Positions 1 through 7,863 of a stretch of DNA of 64,000 nucleotides are shown here, in pieces. The notes beneath the pieces are model-generated. The model saw only the letters and a program-made list of their open reading frames with translations, searched no databases and was not told the DNA's origin. Position numbers and translations under genes: made by a program. Origin of the DNA: Lachnospiraceae bacterium (lineage in GTDB: Bacteria; Bacillota; Clostridia; Lachnospirales; Lachnospiraceae). How positions within the stretch are numbered: position 1 is the first letter of the stretch; each line of letters opens with the position of its first letter. Location of the stretch: NCBI GenBank assembly GCA_017526745.1, contig JAFXQX010000029.1, positions 248,001 to 312,000 on the forward strand. The letters are read 5' to 3'.

Positions 1-587
1 AACAGGAGATTCTCGAATATCTGAAGGAGGTCATCCTTAAGAAGGGTTATCCGCCTTCGGTAAGAGAGATATGTACTGCAGTAGGTCTATCTTCTACTTC
101 AAGTGTTTTCAACCACCTGGAGAAGCTTGAGAAGAACGGATATATCAGAAGGGATCCTGCCAAGCCCAGATGCATAGAGATCGTAGACGACAGTTTTCAG
201 CTGACCCGCCGTGAGATGGCACAGATACCTGTTGTAGGTACGGTTGCAGCCGGGCAGCCCATTCTTGCCCAGCAGAATATCACCGATTATTTCCCTATCC
301 CTGTTGAATATGCTCCCAATGCCGAGTCATTCATTCTGACCGTCAAGGGCGAGAGCATGATCAATGCCGGAATACTCAGCGGTGACAGGATCTTTGTGGA
401 GAGATGCAATACCGCCAGGAACGGCGATATAGTTGTGGCCCTTATCGACGATTCGGCCACGGTCAAGACTTATTACAAAGAAAACGGTCATTACAGGCTT
501 CAGCCGGAAAACGATACAATGGAGCCCATAATAACCGATCATGTTGATATACTTGGAAGAGTCTACGGAGTTTTCCGCTTTATGTGA
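1..587 (+). CDS. lexA: LexA repressor (5' end cut by window edge)
   Basis: SOS-response transcriptional repressor. The frame opens at base 3 and the first part of the DNA-binding domain lies before the window. PPSVREICTAVGLSSTSSV at the left edge is the helix-turn-helix recognition region. The Ala-Gly autocleavage bond sits in VAAGQP, the catalytic serine in GESM (codon 354-356) and the general-base lysine in TVKTYY (codon 465-467), so self-cleavage looks intact. Known of the family: RecA-stimulated cleavage lifts repression of DNA-repair genes. The last 8 bases overlap the 3' end of rsfS on the other strand, leaving no room for a conventional terminator. An internal ATG at 216 is only a mid-protein methionine. 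Confidence 0.97.
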   Translation, partial: QEILEYLKEVILKKGYPPSVREICTAVGLSSTSSVFNHLEKLEKNGYIRRDPAKPRCIEIVDDSFQLTRREMAQIPVVGTVAAGQPILAQQNITDYFPIPVEYAPNAESFILTVKGESMINAGILSGDRIFVERCNTARNGDIVVALIDDSATVKTYYKENGHYRLQPENDTMEPIITDHVDILGRVYGVFRFM

Positions 588-927
588 TCACATTACCGTC
601 CCTGTAGAGTCTTTCAAGATCATAGAATCTTCTGCTCTCATCATCGAACAGATGGAATATTACATCTTCATAGCCGATCAGCACCCACGCTGCGCCGTCA
701 TAACCTTCGATGCAGTAGTGGGTGTATCCTTTTTCTGACAGTTTTTCGTCAGTCTCATCGCTCATAGCCTGTATCTGTTTTTTATTGTTTCCCGTTGCGA
801 TAACAAGGGCATCTGCTATGACGCTTATCTCGGATATGTCTATTACCCTTATATCTTCGGCCTTTTTATCCGACAGTGCCTTCACTCCGGTCTCTATGAT
901 CATTTTTGCATTCTCAGATATTGCCAT
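580..927 (-). CDS. rsfS: Ribosomal silencing factor RsfS
   Basis: 115-residue member of the RsfS/Iojap family. Known role: binds ribosomal protein uL14 on the free large subunit and blocks subunit joining when nutrients are short. Family signature is clear: CIEGYDGAAWVLIGYEDVIF followed by HLF, then RRFYDLERLY near the C-terminus. The ATG has a GGAG Shine-Dalgarno 7 bases upstream. It is the last gene of the rplU-to-rsfS run, directly behind yqeK (4-base gap), the usual Firmicutes order nadD-yqeK-rsfS. Its stop overlaps the convergent lexA stop by 8 bases. Confidence 0.95.
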   Translation of the reverse strand: MAISENAKMIIETGVKALSDKKAEDIRVIDISEISVIADALVIATGNNKKQIQAMSDETDEKLSEKGYTHYCIEGYDGAAWVLIGYEDVIFHLFDDESRRFYDLERLYRDGNVIT

Positions 928-931
928 ATCT

Positions 932-1531
932 TCACTCCGTATAGTTGCTGTTTTCCCTGTAATATTCGTATGTATCGATCGTAATACGGTCTATGAGCCT
1001 TGATGCTCTGTTCAGAAAATCAATGCAGTTGCGGCAGATAAGCGCAGTTGCAACATCGATATCATCGAACGCCATGGCTCTTATCCGGTCAAGTGACGGG
1101 ATACCTTCCCTGTTCGGTTCTATATAATCCGCAACAAATACTATCTTCTCAAGAAGGGACATCTGCGGCCTGCCGGTCGTATGAAAGCATATTGCAGAAA
1201 GAATATCCTCATCTTCCATCCCGTATTTCTTTCGGGCCACGACCATTCCGGCCTTTGAATGAAGCAGCTCGGGATTTTCACGTTCGATATCCGATATCTC
1301 CATATTATCGGAAGCTACAGTCTCAAATAGTTCATCTGCGGACAATCCCTTTGCACAGTCATGAAGAAGTCCCGCAAGATGGGCCTTTCTGATGTCATAA
1401 CCGTATTTCATCGCAAGACATGCAGCCGTATTGCTCACTCCGAGAGAATGCATGTAACGCTTGCGGCTGATCGAGCCCTTCAGCATTTTCCGGCATTTTT
1501 CATACTCTTCATCTATTACGATAGTTCCCAT
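932..1531 (-). CDS. yqeK: YqeK-type HD-domain Ap4A hydrolase
   Basis: 199-residue HD-superfamily phosphohydrolase. Metal-binding residues are visible: His28 in MHSLGV, His57-Asp58 in HDCAK and a later histidine in HSKAG. Family members in Firmicutes hydrolyse diadenosine tetraphosphate symmetrically to two ADP. It lies between nadD (8-base gap) and rsfS (4-base gap), the conserved placement for this family and the main reason to prefer YqeK over other HD proteins. The start is an ATG with GGTGAT just upstream, a modest ribosome site that suggests coupling to nadD translation. Confidence 0.93.
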   Translation of the reverse strand: MGTIVIDEEYEKCRKMLKGSISRKRYMHSLGVSNTAACLAMKYGYDIRKAHLAGLLHDCAKGLSADELFETVASDNMEISDIERENPELLHSKAGMVVARKKYGMEDEDILSAICFHTTGRPQMSLLEKIVFVADYIEPNREGIPSLDRIRAMAFDDIDVATALICRNCIDFLNRASRLIDRITIDTYEYYRENSNYTE

Positions 1532-1539
1532 ATCACCAT

Positions 1540-2148
1540 TTAACGGTACAATCCGTTCTTTCTGATATATTCTATGACATTTTCATTAAGATAATACCTG
1601 CAGCTCATCCCTCTGTTGATCAGATCCCTGATATCGGACGATGATATCACGACTTCCGGAACATCCATGAACACGACTTTTGCGTCAAAATCACGGATCA
1701 GCTGCATCTCCATGTCCTTAAGGTCCGCTTCGGGGATGTTATCCCTCCTGGCACACGCGATCGTGCATCTTTTGAATATCTCTTCGGGCTTTTGCCATGT
1801 ACGCATGGACATGAATACGTCGGCACCGATTATGTAATAATAATCAATATCCGGGTTTTGGCTGCACAGTATCTCAAAAGTCTCGTAAGTATAACTGTTC
1901 CCTTCGCGCTCTGCCTCCATTACGGACAGTTCAAACCCGTCATTATCTTCGATGGCAAGTCTGGTCATCTCGATCCTGTGCTCCTTCTTGGATACCTTTT
2001 CCGTATCTTTCAGATATGAGCACCCACTCGGCATGATCAGAACCTTATCAAGACCCAGTATCTCAAGGGCATTTTGTGCAAGTATCAGATGCCCCATATG
2101 GATCGGATCAAAAGTGCCTCCGAATACACCGACTTTTTTCTTATTCAT
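1540..2148 (-). CDS. nadD: Nicotinate-nucleotide adenylyltransferase
   Basis: 202-residue enzyme joining nicotinate mononucleotide to AMP from ATP in NAD synthesis. The N-terminal nucleotidyltransferase motif GGTFDPIHMGH (residues 10-20) contains the HxGH active-site pair, and ISSSDIR near the C-terminus matches the second conserved ATP-binding motif. Start choice: the ATG at 2148 is preceded by AAAGGA with a 9-base spacer. A TTG three codons upstream (2157) would sit directly against that site, so the longer reading is unlikely. Part of the rplU-to-rsfS gene run. Confidence 0.96.
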   Translation of the reverse strand: MNKKKVGVFGGTFDPIHMGHLILAQNALEILGLDKVLIMPSGCSYLKDTEKVSKKEHRIEMTRLAIEDNDGFELSVMEAEREGNSYTYETFEILCSQNPDIDYYYIIGADVFMSMRTWQKPEEIFKRCTIACARRDNIPEADLKDMEMQLIRDFDAKVVFMDVPEVVISSSDIRDLINRGMSCRYYLNENVIEYIRKNGLYR

Positions 2149-2173
2149 CCGAAACAATCCTTTCGATCGAATA

Positions 2174-2473
2174 TCACAGGGGAGGAAGGACTATCTTCCG
2201 GTCTTCCTTCCTGGGGTTTTGCCGGAACAGGACGATCTTTTTTCCGATCACGTGAACGACCTCGGATCTTGTCCGCTCTGACAGGATCGTTGCAAGATCA
2301 TGCGGATCATCCGCACAGTTCTTTAATACCGATATTTTGATCAGTTCTCTTGCGGCAAGTGCTTCGCTCACGGCATCACACAGTTCGGGTGTGATACTGC
2401 CCTTTCCGATCTGGAATATAGGATCATATGTGCTTGAAATGCTTTTTAAATAGGCGCGCTGTTTACTCGTCAT
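2174..2473 (-). CDS. yhbY: YhbY-family ribosome assembly RNA-binding protein
   Basis: 99-residue CRM-domain protein. MTSKQRAYLKSI at the start, IGKGSITPEL and the C-terminal VIGKKIVLFRQ are the family landmarks. Such proteins bind pre-50S particles and RNA. The ATG at 2473 has GGGAG about 6-7 bases upstream; a GTG at 2494 would overlap the obgE stop and lacks a ribosome site, so I prefer the ATG. Sits between obgE and nadD, the common Firmicutes arrangement. Confidence 0.93.
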   Translation of the reverse strand: MTSKQRAYLKSISSTYDPIFQIGKGSITPELCDAVSEALAARELIKISVLKNCADDPHDLATILSERTRSEVVHVIGKKIVLFRQNPRKEDRKIVLPPL

Positions 2474-2490
2474 ATTATTCTCCCGTATGG

Positions 2491-3815
<1,325 letters not shown>

Positions 3816-3823
3816 TGTGTAAA

Positions 3824-4108
3824 TTACTGCTCAACGGGATAAACGGAAGCCTGCTTCCTGTCTCTTCCCTTCTTCTCGAAACGGAGAACTCCGTCGATAG
3901 TTGCAAATAATGTATCATCACCGCCGCGTCCGACGTTCACGCCGGGATGTATCTTCGTTCCGCGCTGTCTGTAAAGAATGTTGCCGGCCTTTACAAACTG
4001 CCCGTCAGCTCTCTTTGCGCCAAGTCTTTTGGATTCCGAATCTCTGCCGTTCTTGGTGGAACCCATTCCCTTCTTATGAGCGAATAACTGAAGGTTCAAC
4101 TTAATCAT
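3824..4108 (-). CDS. rpmA: 50S ribosomal protein L27 with cleavable N-terminus
   Basis: 94-residue L27. The mature core [15 protein letters not shown] is preceded by MIKLNLQLF, the Firmicutes-specific extension removed by the protease Prp; by analogy with Staphylococcus aureus the cut is after Phe9. The mature N-terminus reaches the peptidyl-transferase centre, so uncut L27 is inactive or toxic in species where this was tested. Start supported by AAAGGAGG 6 bases before the ATG. The start overlaps the end of prp by 8 bases, so substrate and protease are translated from the same messenger. Confidence 0.97.
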   Translation of the reverse strand: MIKLNLQLFAHKKGMGSTKNGRDSESKRLGAKRADGQFVKAGNILYRQRGTKIHPGVNVGRGGDDTLFATIDGVLRFEKKGRDRKQASVYPVEQ

Positions 4109-4427
4109 GGCTTACCTCCTTTATTTCTACTTTAAGATAATTACCGTATTCTTCTTCAAGGGACCCAAGTCCTATTAGAAGTGAATCCATCAGAAGATCC
4201 GAGCGATCATCGGACCCTTCATCAAATTTCCATGAAAGGAATCCGTCATTTTCAGAAACGCTGATCTTCGTATCGGTCAGGGTCATGATCGAATTGGCCG
4301 TATTGATAGTCAGTGCCGATATGGCAGAACAGACGATATCTTTTCCGCTTTTGGCAAAGCCCGCATGGCCCTTACATGAAAATGACTCATATCCCGAAGA
4401 ATTCTTTACTACTGTTGCAGTAACCAT
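4101..4427 (-). CDS. prp: Ribosomal-processing cysteine protease Prp
   Basis: 108-residue Prp. The catalytic dyad is visible as His21 in KGHAGFA and Cys33 in DIVCSAIS. Known role: cleaves the N-terminal extension of L27 in Firmicutes and related bacteria. It lies between rplU (9-base gap) and rpmA (8-base overlap), the standard rplU-prp-rpmA order. There is no clear Shine-Dalgarno before the ATG, so it is probably translated by coupling to rplU and made at lower level than the two ribosomal proteins; that last point is inference. Confidence 0.95.
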   Translation of the reverse strand: MVTATVVKNSSGYESFSCKGHAGFAKSGKDIVCSAISALTINTANSIMTLTDTKISVSENDGFLSWKFDEGSDDRSDLLMDSLLIGLGSLEEEYGNYLKVEIKEVSHD

Positions 4428-4436
4428 AAAACATAC

Positions 4437-4742
4437 TTATGCGTTGATCTTGTCGATCTTAACCTGTGTGTATGCTTGTCTGTGACCGTTCTTCTTGTGG
4501 TAACCGCTTTTTCTCTTGTAACGGTAAACAATGACCTTTTTGCCCTTGCCGTTCTCTACTACGGTAGCAGAAACGGATGCAGACTTCACATCGTCACCTA
4601 CAAGAAGCTTGTCACCGCCGATTGCAAGAACTTCATCAAACTTAACAGTATCTCCGGCCTCTGCTGAAAGCTTTTCAACCTTGATGGTATCGCCTTCGGA
4701 AACCTTATACTGCTTTCCGCCTGTTGCAATGATAGCGTACAT
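4437..4742 (-). CDS. rplU: 50S ribosomal protein L21
   Basis: 101-residue L21 starting MYAIIATGGKQYKV, with the conserved KVIVYRYKRKSGYHKKNGHR RNA-binding stretch near the C-terminus. The ATG at 4742 has AGGAGG 7 bases upstream and gives the family's normal length; the frame can be read upstream to 4793, but that adds 17 non-conserved residues with no ribosome site. First gene of the rplU-prp-rpmA-obgE-yhbY-nadD-yqeK-rsfS run, with a near-consensus promoter about 80 bases upstream. Confidence 0.97.
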   Translation of the reverse strand: MYAIIATGGKQYKVSEGDTIKVEKLSAEAGDTVKFDEVLAIGGDKLLVGDDVKSASVSATVVENGKGKKVIVYRYKRKSGYHKKNGHRQAYTQVKIDKINA

Positions 4743-4820
4743 GCTTGCACCTCCTATATCATTTACTCGCCAGCTTCGGTGGATGAATGTCATCGCTTAT
4801 AACCCCACTGTGCGGCATAC
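4743..4820 (-). promoter_or_regulatory. 5' leader of rplU, possible L21 autoregulatory leader
   Basis: About 78 bases separate the predicted transcription start (near 4820) from the rplU ATG. Firmicutes rplU messengers often carry a structured L21 leader that feeds back on ribosomal-protein synthesis, so the position is right. I can see only short self-complementary pieces and cannot confirm the consensus fold. Only the ribosome site AGGAGG at the end is certain. Confidence 0.3.
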
Positions 4821-4826
4821 CCGCAT

Positions 4827-4855
4827 ATATTAGCAAAATCTTTGCAAGTTGTCAA
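4827..4855 (-). promoter_or_regulatory. Sigma-A-type promoter of the rplU operon
   Basis: Minus strand: -35 TTGACA (4850-4855), 17-base spacer, -10 TAATAT (4827-4832). The -35 is perfect and the spacing optimal. It lies in the gap between alr and rplU and should drive L21, Prp and L27 strongly, with partial read-through to obgE and beyond. Confidence 0.85.
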
Positions 4856-4877
4856 ACATAATCACATAGGGACAAAA

Positions 4878-6047
4878 TCACATGCGAAGCATAACTTCGG
4901 AATGAATGACTTCACCGTCTTTCAAATATACGCGGTGAACCCTTTTGCTGACGGCACATACGATCTCATAAGGTATGGTGCCTGCAATATCAGCCATTTT
5001 CTCTATCGGATTGTTCTTCCCGAAGATCTCTATCTCATCTCCGACCCCGACCCCGGGCTTATCCGTAAGGTCGATCATGCACATATCCATGCATATCCTG
5101 CCACATACCCTTGCCGCACCGTCCGATGTATATACCTCGTATTTGTCGGAAAGGCACCTTAAGAACCCGTCGGCATAACCGTATGGAATGACGCCGATCC
5201 TTGTCTGCTTATCAGTAACATATATACCTCCGTAACTGATCCTGGTCTTGGGAGGATATATCTTGATCGTACTGACCGTAGTCTTCATCGTCATAACAGG
5301 CCGAAGTCCGAGCTTTCGGGCAAACTCTCCGTATCCGTAAAGCAGCAGTCCCGGACGGACCATGTCAAGATACGTTTGGGGAAGAGAATATGTCGCACCG
5401 GTGTTGGCACAGTGCTTTATCTTAAAATCGATCCCTCTTTTCTGCTCGACAGATGAGACCACATCGCAAAACAGTTTGAACTGATGATCCGTATACTCTC
5501 TGTAACCATCTCCGTCTTCATCCGCAACGGCAAAATGTGTAAATATCCCTTCAGCATCAAGTCCGGGAAGAGCGCACGCATCGCAGATCCCTTCAACCCC
5601 GTGCTCGAAGTAATCACCCTCGCATATATAGCCGAGTCTGCTCATTCCGGTATCGACCTTGATATGAACCTTAAGCGTTCCGCCGTAACGGACCGCTTCT
5701 TCGCTGTATTCTATTGCCTTTGCTTCACACGTTACTGCCTGTGTGATGTTAAAACAGATGAGCCTTCCGACCTGTTCACGCGGTGTATGGCCGAGGATCA
5801 GAATGGGCATCGTTATACCGTTGAAACGAAGTTCCATCGCTTCATCGATCGAGGATACCGCAAGATAATCAGCTCCGAGATCCTGAAGGCATTCGGATAT
5901 CATTACGGCCCCGTGCCCGTATGCATCGGCCTTGACGACGCCGCAGAACATCACATCATCTCCGATGTGCTCCCTTATCTTTTTATAATTGTAAGAAAGG
6001 GCGGAAAGATCAATTTCCGCCCATGTCCTTTTGAGTGTTGATTTCAT
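4878..6047 (-). CDS. alr: Alanine racemase
   Basis: 389-residue PLP enzyme interconverting L- and D-alanine for peptidoglycan. The PLP lysine is Lys39 in VVKADAYGHG and the second catalytic base is Tyr272 in RISYGGIYV; both are present, and length matches the family. The ATG follows the stop of the GGGtGRT gene after 5 bases and has no evident Shine-Dalgarno, so translation is probably coupled to that gene. This puts a cell-wall enzyme downstream of two putative iron-sulfur-related proteins, which may be simple co-transcription rather than shared function. Confidence 0.96.
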   Translation of the reverse strand: MKSTLKRTWAEIDLSALSYNYKKIREHIGDDVMFCGVVKADAYGHGAVMISECLQDLGADYLAVSSIDEAMELRFNGITMPILILGHTPREQVGRLICFNITQAVTCEAKAIEYSEEAVRYGGTLKVHIKVDTGMSRLGYICEGDYFEHGVEGICDACALPGLDAEGIFTHFAVADEDGDGYREYTDHQFKLFCDVVSSVEQKRGIDFKIKHCANTGATYSLPQTYLDMVRPGLLLYGYGEFARKLGLRPVMTMKTTVSTIKIYPPKTRISYGGIYVTDKQTRIGVIPYGYADGFLRCLSDKYEVYTSDGAARVCGRICMDMCMIDLTDKPGVGVGDEIEIFGKNNPIEKMADIAGTIPYEIVCAVSKRVHRVYLKDGEVIHSEVMLRM

Positions 6048-6052
6048 ATCGT

Positions 6053-7072
6053 TCAGAACTTGCCTGCTGTTGCTGCCTCTTCTATTGAAACCGCTGTTGA
6101 AACAGTCATTCCGACCATCGGGTTGTTACCTGCTCCGATCAGTCCCATCATCTCAACGTGAGCGGGAACCGATGAAGAACCGGCAAACTGAGCATCCGAA
6201 TGCATACGGCCGAGTGTATCTGTCATACCGTATGAAGCGGGACCTGCAGCCATGTTATCGGGATGGAGTGTTCTTCCCGTACCGCCGCCCGATGCAACAG
6301 AGAAGTACTTCTTGCCTGCTTCAACTCTTTCCTTCTTGTATGTACCTGCAACGGGATGCTGGAAACGGGTGGGGTTGGTTGAATTACCTGTGATCGATAC
6401 GTCAACGTTTTCCTTCCACATGATGGCAACACCTTCGCAGACATCGTTTGCGCCGTAGCAGTTAACCTTTGCACGCGGGGATGCGGGGTCCTTGCTGTAG
6501 CACTTTCTGGAAACTTCCTTGACCGTATTTGTATAGGGATCATACTCAGTCTCTACAAATGTGAAACCGTTGATCCTTGAGATGACCTGTGCGGCATCCT
6601 TTCCGAGTCCGTTAAGGATGACACGAAGGGGAGTCTTGCGGACCTTGTTTGCCTTCTCGGCAATACCGATCGCACCTTCAGCTGCTGCAAATGACTCATG
6701 GCCTGCAAGGAATGCGAAGCACTCTGTCTCCTCTTCAAGGAGCATCTTACCGAGGTTTCCGTGTCCGAGACCAACCTTTCGGGTGTCGGCAACCGATCCG
6801 GGGATACAGAAAGCCTGAAGGCCTTCACCTATAGCAGCTGCAGCATCTGCAGCCTTGCGGCAGTTCTTCTTGATCGCGATAGCTGCGCCAACAGTGTATG
6901 CCCACTTTGCATTTTCAAAACAGATGGGCTGGATACCTTCGATAAGGTGATATACATCAAGTCCTGCCTTTTCGCAGATCTCTTTACATTCTTCTATTGA
7001 TGAGATACCGTACTCCTTCAGCTTAGCAAGGATCTGCGGCTCACGTCTTTCATATGATTCAAATAATGCCAT
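6053..7072 (-). CDS. GGGtGRT-family protein (function unknown)
   Basis: 339-residue protein named for its glycine-rich motif, here GGGTGRT at residues 262-268 within ASGGGTGRTLHPDNM. A second glycine-rich stretch (KVGLGHGNLGK) lies near residue 100. Several cysteines are scattered (EICEKAG, QPICFEN, KNCRKA, NCYGANDVCEG) but do not form a recognisable ferredoxin pattern. No signal peptide or membrane segment is visible. The ATG at 7072 has AGGAGG 8 bases upstream; the frame stays open for 20 more codons but without a ribosome site. It follows the NifU-like gene by 13 bases, and the two appear to be partners. The biochemical role is unknown to me; I infer cofactor or iron-sulfur handling only from the neighbour. 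Confidence 0.85.
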   Translation of the reverse strand: MALFESYERREPQILAKLKEYGISSIEECKEICEKAGLDVYHLIEGIQPICFENAKWAYTVGAAIAIKKNCRKAADAAAAIGEGLQAFCIPGSVADTRKVGLGHGNLGKMLLEEETECFAFLAGHESFAAAEGAIGIAEKANKVRKTPLRVILNGLGKDAAQVISRINGFTFVETEYDPYTNTVKEVSRKCYSKDPASPRAKVNCYGANDVCEGVAIMWKENVDVSITGNSTNPTRFQHPVAGTYKKERVEAGKKYFSVASGGGTGRTLHPDNMAAGPASYGMTDTLGRMHSDAQFAGSSSVPAHVEMMGLIGAGNNPMVGMTVSTAVSIEEAATAGKF

Positions 7073-7085
7073 TTCTATTTCCTCC

Positions 7086-7790
7086 TTACTTAACTTCTTT
7101 GTCGGTTCTCGGATCAATGAGACGAACAGCATCAGCTACACGGCCATACTGTCCACTTGCCTTCTCAAGAGCTTCCTTGGGATCGTCACCCTTCTTGATG
7201 AAGTCCATCATCCTTCCGAAGTTAACATACTTGTAACCGATTATCATATCTTCCTCATCAAGAGCGATGGCGGTAATGTAACCTTCGGTAAGTTCAAGGT
7301 AGCGGGGACCTTTCTTGAGTGTTCCGTATGTCGTACCTGTCATTGTACGAAGTCCCTTACCGAGATCCTCAAGTCCGGCACCTATAGCAAGACCGTCCTC
7401 GGAGAAAGCCGACTGTGAACGTCCGTATACTATCTGGAGGAACAGTTCACGCATAGCTGTATTTATCGCATCACATACAAGGTCGGTGTTGAGTGCTTCC
7501 ATTACGGTAAGACCCGGAAGAATCTCGGCTGCCATTGCTGCCGAATGTGTCATTCCGGAACATCCAACAGTCTCAACAAGAGCCTCCTGTATGATCCCGT
7601 CCTTAACATTAAGGGAAAGCTTGCAGGCACCCTGCTGAGGTGCGCACCAGCCGATTCCGTGAGTATAGCCGGAAATATCTTTAACTTCCTTAGCCTTTAC
7701 CCATTTAGCTTCTTCGGGTATCGGAGCACAGCCGTGATGAACGCCCTGCGCTACCGGGCACATTTCTTCAACTTCTTTTGAATAGATCAT
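7086..7790 (-). CDS. NifU/IscU-like iron-sulfur scaffold homologue
   Basis: 234-residue protein with six cysteines in its first half (Cys11, 21, 49, 56, 77, 106). VGCSGMTHSAAM around Cys77 resembles the GCG/S-A cysteine segment of IscU/NifU scaffolds, and LVCDAINTAM around Cys106 may match the C-terminal ligand region. It is longer than IscU (about 125 residues), with an extra cysteine-bearing N-terminus and a roughly 100-residue C-terminal extension. The start is supported by AAAGGAG 9 bases before the ATG. First gene of a run with the GGGtGRT gene and alr. Scaffold function is inferred from the motif; no cysteine desulfurase is encoded in this window. Confidence 0.75.
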   Translation of the reverse strand: MIYSKEVEEMCPVAQGVHHGCAPIPEEAKWVKAKEVKDISGYTHGIGWCAPQQGACKLSLNVKDGIIQEALVETVGCSGMTHSAAMAAEILPGLTVMEALNTDLVCDAINTAMRELFLQIVYGRSQSAFSEDGLAIGAGLEDLGKGLRTMTGTTYGTLKKGPRYLELTEGYITAIALDEEDMIIGYKYVNFGRMMDFIKKGDDPKEALEKASGQYGRVADAVRLIDPRTDKEVK

Positions 7791-7833
7791 GTGAAATAAC
7801 TCCTTTCAGATTGATTTCAAAACACCTTTTCTA

Positions 7834-7857
7834 TTTTCTCACAAAGCAGTGAAAAAA
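7834..7857. repeat. Inverted repeat between topB and the NifU-like gene
   Basis: TTTTCTCAC (7834-7842), 6-base loop, GTGAAAAAA (7849-7857): nine pairs with one wobble. It sits in the 73-base gap between topB and the NifU-like gene. It is not followed by a run of T on the minus strand, so it is a poor terminator; an operator or RNA-end structure is possible. I found no convincing promoter in this gap. Confidence 0.4.
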
Positions 7858-7863
7858 TCCATA

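Noticed and set aside
7800-7863. Promoter for the NifU-like/GGGtGRT/alr run
   Set aside because: Several AT-rich hexamers were tried, but none gives acceptable -35 and -10 boxes at 16-18 bases; transcription may come from topB or a non-consensus promoter.
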